From: Bryobacteraceae bacterium
GTDB taxonomy: Bacteria > Acidobacteriota > Terriglobia > Bryobacterales > Bryobacteraceae
Direction of reading: 5' to 3'
Length of the DNA: 12,242 bases
Assembly (NCBI GenBank): GCA_025929455.1
Contig: JAICMB010000045.1
Coordinates: 1 to 12,242 of the forward strand
The notes under the pieces are model-generated. The model did no database searches. It was not told where the DNA came from and worked only from the letters and a program-made list of their open reading frames with translations. A program made the position numbers and the translations under genes. Each line of letters begins with the position of its first letter. The first letter of the stretch is position 1. Below are positions 1 through 6,182 of this stretch, piece by piece.

Positions 1-479
1 ATATAAGCTTTGCCATCCAGCAGCAGCTTGCTTTTCCGCTTTGGCAGCAATTGCACAACATAGCAAGGCCTACCGTTAACCGTGGCCGTGCCCAGCAGCT
101 TGAAGTCGTAGTTGGCGGTCGTGATGTACAAATCACTTTTGGTTTTGTGGCTGCTCTCGGCTTCGCCGCTTATGATTTTCTCCATTACGTGCTTCGTAAG
201 GCCCGACGCGTTCTGCACTTTCACGATTGCGAATGTCTTGCCCGCGCCCTTCTGATACGTGAGCCGCACCGTCATCTCCGCCGGATCGCTCATGTGCGTG
301 TTGCGCAGCGTGTATTTGCGCACCACGGTGTATTGCGGTAAGTTCGCAAGCCGCGAGGCTTCGGTTCGGGAAATGCGGCGGCCGATCTCGTCCGACGACA
401 GGTCCGGCAATTGTGCCGCGAGCAGAGGAATGGCAGCAACTCCGGCCAGCGTTCGTACAATCGTCGAAAAAGCACTCAC
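1..479 (-). CDS. Secreted protein, possibly LolA/outer-membrane-lipoprotein-sorting-like (partial, 3' end off the left edge)
   Basis: The minus frame from a GTG at 479 stays open to the window edge (159 codons, no stop). Residues 1-22 form a typical signal peptide: a short start with one Arg, a hydrophobic stretch, then LLAAQ as a likely cleavage site, so the protein is probably exported. The mature part is polar and rich in beta-type strands (TVVRKYTLRN, MTVRLTYQKG). It ends with TVNGRPCYVVQLLPKRKSK, which resembles the 'value G.R.cyvl.l.Pk' segment of LolA-like and outer-membrane lipoprotein-sorting proteins. That assignment is inference from pattern only; what the family carries or senses here is unknown. 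The start is uncertain: no clear Shine-Dalgarno sequence lies just upstream and an in-frame TTG lies 36 nt upstream, but the signal peptide begins naturally at 479. It is transcribed divergently from the DUF362 gene at 595. I am sure that it is coding, less sure of the family. Confidence 0.72.
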   Translation of the reverse strand, partial: MSAFSTIVRTLAGVAAIPLLAAQLPDLSSDEIGRRISRTEASRLANLPQYTVVRKYTLRNTHMSDPAEMTVRLTYQKGAGKTFAIVKVQNASGLTKHVMEKIISGEAESSHKTKSDLYITTANYDFKLLGTATVNGRPCYVVQLLPKRKSKLLLDGKAY

Positions 480-594
480 GAGTGGATACGGAGCACGATC
501 AGGGCCACTTGACAACCTGCTTTCCCGCAGTGAGTTGCGCCTGTTACACCGGGGTTCCGCACGCCGGGCCCCGCATTCGTGAGTAAATAACGAC
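480..594. other. Divergent intergenic region
   Basis: These 115 bp separate two divergent starts and should hold promoters for both. A perfect TTGACA (-35 type) sits at 509-514 on the plus strand, but no convincing -10 box follows at 16-18 bp. On the minus strand the same bases read TTGTCA, also without a good -10. I see no hairpin or operator that I would name. Confidence 0.4.
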
Positions 595-1713
595 ATGGAC
601 AGGCGTACGTTTTTGCTTGCCGCCGCCGCGGTGCCCGCTGCCGCCGATGTCAATCCCGCCGTTCCCACTTATCGCGTTGTCACGCCGTATAAGCGGCAGG
701 ACGACGAGGGCATGCCGGGACGCTATCCCGGCAAGGTCGTGCGCACGCACTCTGGTGGGATTATCGATGAAGCTACGAACAAAGTCGATGAAGCCATGCT
801 GCGGCGCATGTTCTCGGAGGGAATGCGCTCGCTCACCGGGGCGAAATCGGAGCGTGATGCATGGGCCGGCTTTTTCTCGCCGTCGGACGTCGTCGGTATC
901 AAAGTGAACTGCTCGGGAGCGCCGAACATCATGTCGCGTCCCGAGGTGGTGGCCGAGATCATTCGGAACCTGAACGCGGTGGGTGTGGCGCCGGAGCGCA
1001 TCTGGATTTACGAGCGCTTCCCGAGTCAGATTTTCAGCGTGCATTATGACCGCTATATACCGAAGGGCGTGAATATCCAGGCGATCGAGATGCAACGCGG
1101 CTCGATCGCGAACTACGATCCGCGCGTGTACGTCGAGGTCGATTTCTTCGGTGAGGAAGACACACGCTCCAACATGATCCGTCTGGTGACCGAACGATTT
1201 ACGAAGATCATCAACGTGCCGAACATCAAGGACCACGGCGCGGCGGGCGTGACGGGCTGCCTGAAGAACATCGCGTACGGCGATTTCTCGAACGTCGCGC
1301 GCTCACACTATCGCGCGAAAACGAATACGTTGACTTACATCGGAACGCTGGCGACGGTGGAGCCGCTGCGTTCGAAGACGACCCTGCACATCATGGACGG
1401 CCTGCGCGGCGTATGGCAGGGCGGCCCGTTTGTGCTGGATCCGAGCTTCGTGTTTTACCCCAAACAGATCGTGTTCGGTACGGACCCGGTCTCGATCGAC
1501 CGGCTGGAGTTGGATGTGGTGGAGAACAAGCGCAAGGCGGAAGGCGCGCTGTCCATCTGGGATCGCAATATGGCGAATATCAGTTTTCGGGATGCCAAGA
1601 ACCCGCACACCAACCGTTTCATCCGTGAACCCGGGCACATCGAATACGCGTCGAAGCTCGGGCTCGGCGTTTACGATATCAACCGCATTCAGTTGAAGGA
1701 AATCAATCTGTAA
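595..1713 (+). CDS. DUF362 domain-containing protein, Tat-exported
   Basis: A 372-residue protein. It opens with MDRRTFLL followed by an alanine-rich stretch (residues 2-18), a twin-arginine-type signal (RR-x-F-L), so it is probably exported folded. The body matches the DUF362 family: VVGIKVNCSGAP near residue 100 (the 'vaiKvN' strand), a helix EVVAEIIRNLNAVGV, the IWIYERF strand, then KIINVPNIKDHGAAGVTGCLKNIAYG (about 203-228), where the conserved 'P.lK.H...g.t..lKN' signature falls, and FGTDPVSIDRLELDVV (about 298-313). The family's reaction is unknown. Some relatives carry ferredoxin-type CxxCxxC clusters; none is visible here. A weak GTGAG at 579-583 precedes the ATG. The stop overlaps the next start (TAATG, 1711-1715), so the two genes should be co-translated. 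Family confident, function unknown. Confidence 0.88.
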   Translation: MDRRTFLLAAAAVPAAADVNPAVPTYRVVTPYKRQDDEGMPGRYPGKVVRTHSGGIIDEATNKVDEAMLRRMFSEGMRSLTGAKSERDAWAGFFSPSDVVGIKVNCSGAPNIMSRPEVVAEIIRNLNAVGVAPERIWIYERFPSQIFSVHYDRYIPKGVNIQAIEMQRGSIANYDPRVYVEVDFFGEEDTRSNMIRLVTERFTKIINVPNIKDHGAAGVTGCLKNIAYGDFSNVARSHYRAKTNTLTYIGTLATVEPLRSKTTLHIMDGLRGVWQGGPFVLDPSFVFYPKQIVFGTDPVSIDRLELDVVENKRKAEGALSIWDRNMANISFRDAKNPHTNRFIREPGHIEYASKLGLGVYDINRIQLKEINL

Positions 1714-2618
1714 TGATTCTGCTCTGCGCTGCTCTGCTTCCGCTTCTTTACTGGGACCAGCCGCCGTCGAGCGCGCCGCAACTGCGGGCGGCCGGTATTG
1801 AGAGGATTGCCGTGGCGCCGTCCAGTGTCGACGCGTGGCGCGCAACGGATATTAAGGCGGAACCGTTCGAGCCGGCGAAGGCTGTGAAACTGCCGGTTCC
1901 GCATCTCGAAATGCGCCGCTTTGAAGCGGCCGCGACATCGCAGCCGTGGATCGATGAAAACGGCTGGCGGATGTTGCGCGATCGGGATGGCCGCTTCTAT
2001 TACGATGTTCCGGCGCGTTCGACGGCGCTGGCGGCAGCCGAGGCGTACGTGTTTCAGGGGAACGCGTTCGTGCATACAGACCAAGACGGGCTCGCGCCGT
2101 TCTCGCGGATGGTGGCGTTCGTGCGTGCGATTCCAGAGGCGTCACGCGATCCGCTGTATAACTTCGACCTGGTGGACGATCATTCCGCCGAGATGGGTGA
2201 GGTTATCAATCTTCTGATCCGGCGCAATCTGCTGTTCCGTTTAGTGGACAAACCCGATGCTGCCGCGGCGAACACGATCACGCACTCGAAGATCGGGTCG
2301 GTGGATCCGGCGCGCGCGGCGAACATGATCCGACAGGAGATTGGAGACGATCGCCGGTTGATTCGCATATATGGGACGGAGGTGGTGATCGCGCGCCTGG
2401 AGGGGAATCGCGATCATGCGCGCCTTCATTTGTTGAATTACGCGGCACGTCCTGTGATTGGCATGCGCGTGCGAGTGCTCGGGCCTTACCGGCATGCGGC
2501 GGCGCATATTTTCGGCGTGAATGACGCTGCGGTATCGGACATCGCGACGGACGCGAAGGCCATCGAGTTCACGGTTCCGTCGATGAACGAGTACGCCGTT
2601 ATCGATGTTTCGAAGTGA
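1713..2618 (+). CDS. Hypothetical exported protein coupled to the DUF362 gene
   Basis: A 301-residue protein that I do not recognise. Residues 2-13 are hydrophobic (ILLCAALLPLLY) and look like a short signal peptide or N-terminal anchor. The middle is mixed alpha/beta. The last 70 or so residues read as beta-strands (RLHLLNYAARPVIGMRVRVL, then AIEFTVPSMNEYAVIDV), which recalls the C-terminal beta-sandwich of bacterial glycoside hydrolases. That is a weak impression, with no catalytic motif to support it. The ATG shares one base with the DUF362 stop; an AAGGA at 1696-1700 lies 12 nt upstream, so reinitiation is the likely mode of translation. The coupling implies that it works with the DUF362 protein outside the cytoplasm. 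Coding is certain from length, overlap and composition; function is unknown. Confidence 0.82.
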   Translation: MILLCAALLPLLYWDQPPSSAPQLRAAGIERIAVAPSSVDAWRATDIKAEPFEPAKAVKLPVPHLEMRRFEAAATSQPWIDENGWRMLRDRDGRFYYDVPARSTALAAAEAYVFQGNAFVHTDQDGLAPFSRMVAFVRAIPEASRDPLYNFDLVDDHSAEMGEVINLLIRRNLLFRLVDKPDAAAANTITHSKIGSVDPARAANMIRQEIGDDRRLIRIYGTEVVIARLEGNRDHARLHLLNYAARPVIGMRVRVLGPYRHAAAHIFGVNDAAVSDIATDAKAIEFTVPSMNEYAVIDVSK

Positions 2619-2769
2619 CCGGTGCGAGCCAGTGATGTGTCCACGTCATTGCGGAATCGCTCAATGCGGCCGGAAGGGCGGGTCTGGAGTGGCCACGTCG
2701 AAGCCGGGCATGGGCTACAAGGAACTGAGTCTCGCCAGTGAACCCGGGGCATCGTGCGGCGGTGGACGA

Positions 2770-2810
2770 GGCGGGTTGGAAACCCGCCGCAGGCTGAAAG
2801 CCTGCCCCAC
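2770..2810 (+). repeat. Palindromic intergenic repeat, copy A (two abutting hairpins)
   Basis: Two perfect inverted repeats lie end to end. GGCGGGTT (2770-2777) pairs with AACCCGCC (2781-2788) around a 3-nt loop; then GCAGGCT (2789-2795) pairs with AGCCTGC (2799-2805) around GAA. The tail GCCTGCCCCAC (2800-2810) recurs in copy B and at the end of the nadC-proximal element, and inverted with one mismatch at that element's start. It resembles the abundant REP-like repeats of Solibacter-type genomes, from memory. Confidence 0.75.
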
Positions 2811-2944
2811 CTCGGAGCGTCGGCGCGGGGAAGTTCCTTAGCAGCGCCAGACGACCCTGGCGGGACGTCGCTACGAGCAGAAACTCGGCGAAAGCACCGG
2901 CTGAAAAGAAAGAAGTTAGGTCTGAGTTTCTGGAGAGACCCGCT

Positions 2945-2968
2945 GCACGGCGTGGAAGCCTGCCCCAC
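2945..2968 (+). repeat. Palindromic intergenic repeat, copy B (partial or decayed)
   Basis: The segment 2949-2968 (GGCGTGGAAGCCTGCCCCAC) matches the right arm of the nadC-proximal element (8999-9018) at 18 of 20 positions. Its tail GCCTGCCCCAC is identical to that of copy A. An extra C at 2948 weakens the hairpin with the preceding GCA. It probably represents one arm of a decayed element. Confidence 0.6.
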
Positions 2969-3054
2969 ATGGCTGCGGAGCAGCAACCGTTTCGTCAGCC
3001 CCGCAAATACACGGTATCGACAGCCGGGAAGACGTCGGAATCTACGTGTATATG

Positions 3055-3792
3055 CTAGCTGGCGCGGAGTTGATGCACCCAGGCGCGCATGCGTTCCCAA
3101 TGCGAGCCTTTCCAGTACACGCGGCTGCAATTGCGGCAGCGCAGAAAGTCGGTGTGGCGGGCGGCGACCGGAGCGGGCACGGCGTTTTTGACTGAGGCGG
3201 CCGCAGTTGGTTCCAGAACCCCGTTGCAAACCATGCAGCGCGTGAAGGGCGCGATGGCGGCGGAGATGTCGAAGCGGTGGATCACTTCGGCGGTCTGACG
3301 GCGCGGCGCGGTTTCGCGAACGAAGTAGCCGTGCGTGACGGCGGATCGTTTTAGTAAGCCCGTATCGCGGGTTAAGAGCATGCGGTGTTCGCGGCGCGAA
3401 GTTTCGGCGAGCTCGGCGTCATCCGCATGATTCGAATACAGCGTGTCGAAGCCCAGCATCCGCAGATATGCCGCCAGCCGCCCGAGGTGCGTGTCGAGCA
3501 CGAAGCGCGGGTGCCGGAGCGGAGCTTCCCGCACGCGCAGTTCGCTCGAAATATCGAGAGCTTCGAACATGGGGTACACGGCGACGCGGTCGCCGTCCTG
3601 CACGAGGCGATCGAAGCCGCACGATTCGTCGTTGATCGTGATTAGCTCGACTTCGGTGTGAGGCACGCCGAGGGATTCGATGATGTCCTTAACGGTCGCC
3701 GTCGTGTAGAGCGTGCGTTCGATGGTGCGGAAGCGGTGTTGGGGTGCGAGGAAATCGTTCAGTTCGGCGTAGAACCGCAGCGCGACGTGCAT
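3055..3792 (-). CDS. Mut7-C RNase domain protein with N-terminal MoaD/ThiS-like ubiquitin fold
   Basis: A 245-residue cytosolic protein with two domains. Residues 1-80 (VALRFYAELNDFL, later VQDGDRVAVYPMFEALD) match the beta-grasp, ThiS/MoaD-like 'Mut7-C ubiquitin' domain. Residues 95-235 match Mut7-C, a PIN-fold RNase-like domain: FVLDTHLGRLAAYLRMLGFD with acidic D100 and the HLGRL signature, D124/D125, LTRD at 140-143, and a C-terminal zinc ribbon C186-x2-C189 with C219-x2-C222. The family is predicted to cleave RNA; its substrate is unknown. The frame extends upstream to 3888, but the ATG at 3790-3792 starts the beta-grasp domain and overlaps the kinase stop (TGATG), so I choose it. No strong Shine-Dalgarno sequence is present, which suits reinitiation after the kinase. 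Confidence 0.87.
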   Translation of the reverse strand: MHVALRFYAELNDFLAPQHRFRTIERTLYTTATVKDIIESLGVPHTEVELITINDESCGFDRLVQDGDRVAVYPMFEALDISSELRVREAPLRHPRFVLDTHLGRLAAYLRMLGFDTLYSNHADDAELAETSRREHRMLLTRDTGLLKRSAVTHGYFVRETAPRRQTAEVIHRFDISAAIAPFTRCMVCNGVLEPTAAASVKNAVPAPVAARHTDFLRCRNCSRVYWKGSHWERMRAWVHQLRAS

Positions 3793-6023
3793 CAGCCCAG
3801 GGGCAAGGTGAAGCGGAAGTCGGCGCCTTTGCCCGGCTCCGACACGACCCAGATGCGGCCGCCGTGCTTTTCGACGATGCGATGGCAAAGCGCGAGCCCG
3901 ATACCGGTGCCGGGCACTTCGCGGCCGTGCAGACGAGTGAAAATGCGGAACACCTGCTCGTGATATTCCGGTGCGATACCGACACCGTTATCGCGTACGG
4001 AAAACAGCGCTGTATCCTCGCTTTCGGAACAGCCCACGTGAATGACGGGCGGGTCCGCGCCACGATATTTCATGGCATTGCCCAGCAGATTCTGAAAAAG
4101 CTGAATCATTTCCTGCTGATTCGCCGCGATTTCCGGCAGAGGATCGTGCGTAATCTGCGCGCCGCTTTCGCGAATGGCGGTGTTCAGGTTCATGATGGCC
4201 CAACTGAACACGGTTTCCAGATCGACGCGTTCGGGAGCGCGCTCAGAGATATGCAGCACGCGCGAAAACGCGAGCAGATCGTTGATCATGCCCTGCATGC
4301 GGCGGCTGCCGCCGGAAATGAAGCCCAGGTATTCGCGCGCGTCCTCATCGAGCGCACCGCCGTAGCGCCGCGCGAGGAGTTCGCAATAAGACGAAATGTT
4401 GCGCAGCGGTTCTTGCAGGTCGTGACTGGTGACGAACGCAAACTGTTGCAGATCGGCGTTGGAGCGCGCGAGTTCGCGGCGTTGTTCTTCGAGTTCCTGC
4501 TCGAAGCTCTTGCGCTGCGTAACGTCCATGGCGATGCCGCTGAAGCGCGCTGGTTTCCCGGCTTCGCCACCGGACGATAAACCTTTCGCCGCGATCCAGC
4601 GCACGGACCCGTCGGGCGCGACAACGCGGTACTCGGTGTCGTACGGGACACCCTCGTTAACCGAGCGATGAATGGCCGCGACGGTGGTTTCGCGATCCTC
4701 CGGGTGCAGCCGGTCGAGAAAGGCGCGAACAGTCATCTTTGTAAGGCGTTCCGGGAAACCTAACAGCTTCGAGGAGAGCGCGGATAAGACGAGTTGGTCC
4801 TGCTCCACCTCGTAGAACCAGACGCCCACGCCCGCCGAAAGCGTGGCTACGCGCAGCCATTCTTCGCTCTGGCGGATGCGCGCTTCCTTGTCGCGCAACT
4901 CGGCCTCGACCTGCTTGCGGCCGGTGATGTCCTGGTAGACACTCATGATGCCGGAAACGGAGCCGGAGGCGTCTCGTATCGGCGCGGTAGAAACGCTGAG
5001 GTCGACCCAGGAGCCGTCTTTGCGCGTGCGGCGGATTTCACGATCGGTGAAGCCGGCACCTTTCAGGTCCTGCTTGCGCATGGCCTGGTGCTCGTCCATT
5101 TTTTCGGCCGGTATGAAGGGCAGCGGCTTGCCTGTGACCTCCTCAGCGGTCCAGCCAAACACGCGCTCCGCGGCGCTGTTCCAGAGCGTGATTTCTCCGC
5201 GCAGCGTGAGCGCGACGATTGGCAAGGGCGATGCCTGAATGAGCGCGCTCAACACTTCGTTGGCCCTGATGACGGCTTGCTCAGCGCGCTTGCGGTCGGT
5301 TACTTCAGTCAGGTACACACTGACGCCATTTTCGGCGCGATAGCAGTGCACATCCCACCAGCGGTCACCAGCCAAGTTGGCGGTGAACAACACCGGCGAG
5401 CGCTCGTCCATAACACGGCGGAGCTGCTGCTCGAATTCGGTGCCGACGAGAATTGGGAATGCTTCCCAGATATTCTTGCCGAGCAGATATTCGCGTCCGA
5501 TTCCGGTAGTCTCCATGACGCGCTCATTCACGTAAGTGAAGCGCCATTCCCGGTCGAGCATGATGAAGGACTCCGCAATGCTCTCGAGAATGCGGCCGAC
5601 TTCCGTCTCGGCGCGCTCGAGCGCTTTCATGGCGAGCAATTCTTCGGTGATATCGTGCACCAGAACGGTGACCGTATCGACCGCGCCGCCGGCTTGGTGC
5701 GGGATCACATGCCACTGCAAGCGGTGCGGGCTGGCTGCGATGTCGAGGTCAATCTCCTCGGCAACTGTGCTGCCGCGTGCGATGGCGGTTTCGACAAAGC
5801 GGGTGCAACGCCCGCCGAAATCCGCCAGTTCCGCTATTTCTGAGGGCTTGCGGCCGTACACGATGTCAGAGGCGATGCCCAGCAACCGCTCGAACGCGGG
5901 GTTTGCGTACGTGAAGCGGCCCTCCGCATCGAAGCGGCACACGGCGTCCTGTAACTGCGCGCAGACCTCGAGCAGTTGGTATTCGTGTTCGTGTGTGTGT
6001 GCGCCGCGCGTGCGCGCCAGCAT
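3792..6023 (-). CDS. Soluble multi-PAS sensor histidine kinase
   Basis: A 743-residue protein without membrane segments, so a cytosolic sensor. Four PAS domains in order: about 18-130, 145-245, 257-370 (WNSAAERVFGWTAEEVTGKP) and 386-505 (PAS_3-like, LHPEDR...YRVVAPDGSVRWI). A coiled linker follows, then HisKA with SHDLQEPLRN, the phosphoacceptor being H534. The ATPase domain has the N-box NLLGNAMKY (about 645-653), G1 box DNGVGI (678-683), F-box FRIFTRLH and G2 box GTGIGLAL (705-712), so the kinase looks active. The SHDLQEPLR type is common in phytochrome-like kinases. There is no receiver domain and no response regulator gene in view. GAGG at 6032-6035 sits 8 nt before the ATG at 6021-6023; a GTG six bases earlier (6027-6029) is an alternative start. 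The gene ends in TGATG, shared with the Mut7-C gene. The signal sensed by the PAS domains cannot be read. Confidence 0.93.
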   Translation of the reverse strand: MLARTRGAHTHEHEYQLLEVCAQLQDAVCRFDAEGRFTYANPAFERLLGIASDIVYGRKPSEIAELADFGGRCTRFVETAIARGSTVAEEIDLDIAASPHRLQWHVIPHQAGGAVDTVTVLVHDITEELLAMKALERAETEVGRILESIAESFIMLDREWRFTYVNERVMETTGIGREYLLGKNIWEAFPILVGTEFEQQLRRVMDERSPVLFTANLAGDRWWDVHCYRAENGVSVYLTEVTDRKRAEQAVIRANEVLSALIQASPLPIVALTLRGEITLWNSAAERVFGWTAEEVTGKPLPFIPAEKMDEHQAMRKQDLKGAGFTDREIRRTRKDGSWVDLSVSTAPIRDASGSVSGIMSVYQDITGRKQVEAELRDKEARIRQSEEWLRVATLSAGVGVWFYEVEQDQLVLSALSSKLLGFPERLTKMTVRAFLDRLHPEDRETTVAAIHRSVNEGVPYDTEYRVVAPDGSVRWIAAKGLSSGGEAGKPARFSGIAMDVTQRKSFEQELEEQRRELARSNADLQQFAFVTSHDLQEPLRNISSYCELLARRYGGALDEDAREYLGFISGGSRRMQGMINDLLAFSRVLHISERAPERVDLETVFSWAIMNLNTAIRESGAQITHDPLPEIAANQQEMIQLFQNLLGNAMKYRGADPPVIHVGCSESEDTALFSVRDNGVGIAPEYHEQVFRIFTRLHGREVPGTGIGLALCHRIVEKHGGRIWVVSEPGKGADFRFTLPLG

Positions 6024-6182
6024 GGACACGACCTCGCCTCGTTGCCGCCGCGTAAGGACACTCGTATCGCGGCGACCCAGTGATCAGTTTAGTCTTTTCC
6101 GAATTATCGCACGCTATAAAGGGCGGAAATGCACGGCGCAGGAGGAGGCGGACGCCCGCACGGTAAAATAAAAGCTTCCCCG
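6024..6182. promoter_or_regulatory. Divergent control region between histidine kinase and valS
   Basis: About 160 bp upstream of both genes. Two -10-like boxes face away from each other six bases apart: GATAAT on the minus strand (6108 to 6103) toward the kinase and TATAAA on the plus strand (6115-6120) toward valS. Neither has a good -35 at 16-18 bp. A further TAAAAT at 6164-6169 lies 13 nt before the valS ATG. I see no T-box leader of the kind that controls some synthetase genes; the space is too short for one. Confidence 0.35.
6032..6035 (-). promoter_or_regulatory. Ribosome binding site of the histidine kinase
   Basis: GAGG on the minus strand, 8 nt before the ATG at 6023 and only 2 nt before the GTG at 6029. 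It favours the ATG. A second GAGG (6037-6040) stands 7 nt before the GTG, so the choice is not closed. Confidence 0.5.

Larger units (their letters stand above)
2619..3054. other. Convergent intergenic region, non-coding, repeat-bearing
   Basis: These 436 bp lie between the 3' ends of the exported-protein gene (plus) and the RNase gene (minus). Long frames cross it on both strands but show no start signal and no family resemblance, and read as low-complexity Arg/Pro/Gly text, so I do not call a gene. It holds two copies of a GC-rich palindromic repeat (2770-2810 and 2945-2968). I see no hairpin followed by a T-run, so no classical intrinsic terminator; the repeat hairpins could stop transcription from either side, which is inference. 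Confidence 0.6.

Noticed and set aside
509..514. Perfect TTGACA as a -35 promoter box for the DUF362 gene
   Set aside because: No acceptable -10 hexamer follows at 16-18 bp, so I do not call a promoter.
480..594. Possible tRNA or small RNA in the gaps
   Set aside because: I looked for T-loop text such as GGTTCGAATCC and cloverleaf pairing here and in the other gaps and found none.
2486..3229. A 247-codon minus-strand open frame across the convergent gap
   Set aside because: It overlaps the ends of two well-supported genes, crosses the repeats, and its Arg/Ser/Pro-rich text shows no domain or start signal.
3793..3888. A 32-residue N-terminal extension of the Mut7-C protein
   Set aside because: It lies in the ATPase-domain coding end of the kinase, and the beta-grasp domain begins at the ATG at 3792.
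4794..5843. A 349-codon plus-strand open frame inside the histidine kinase
   Set aside because: It is antisense to the PAS-encoding part of the kinase, whose motifs are unambiguous; high GC leaves long open shadow frames.
5991..6000. Five GT repeats near the kinase start as a phase-variation tract
   Set aside because: Five dinucleotide units are too few for frequent slippage, and they encode a plain HTHEHE stretch.
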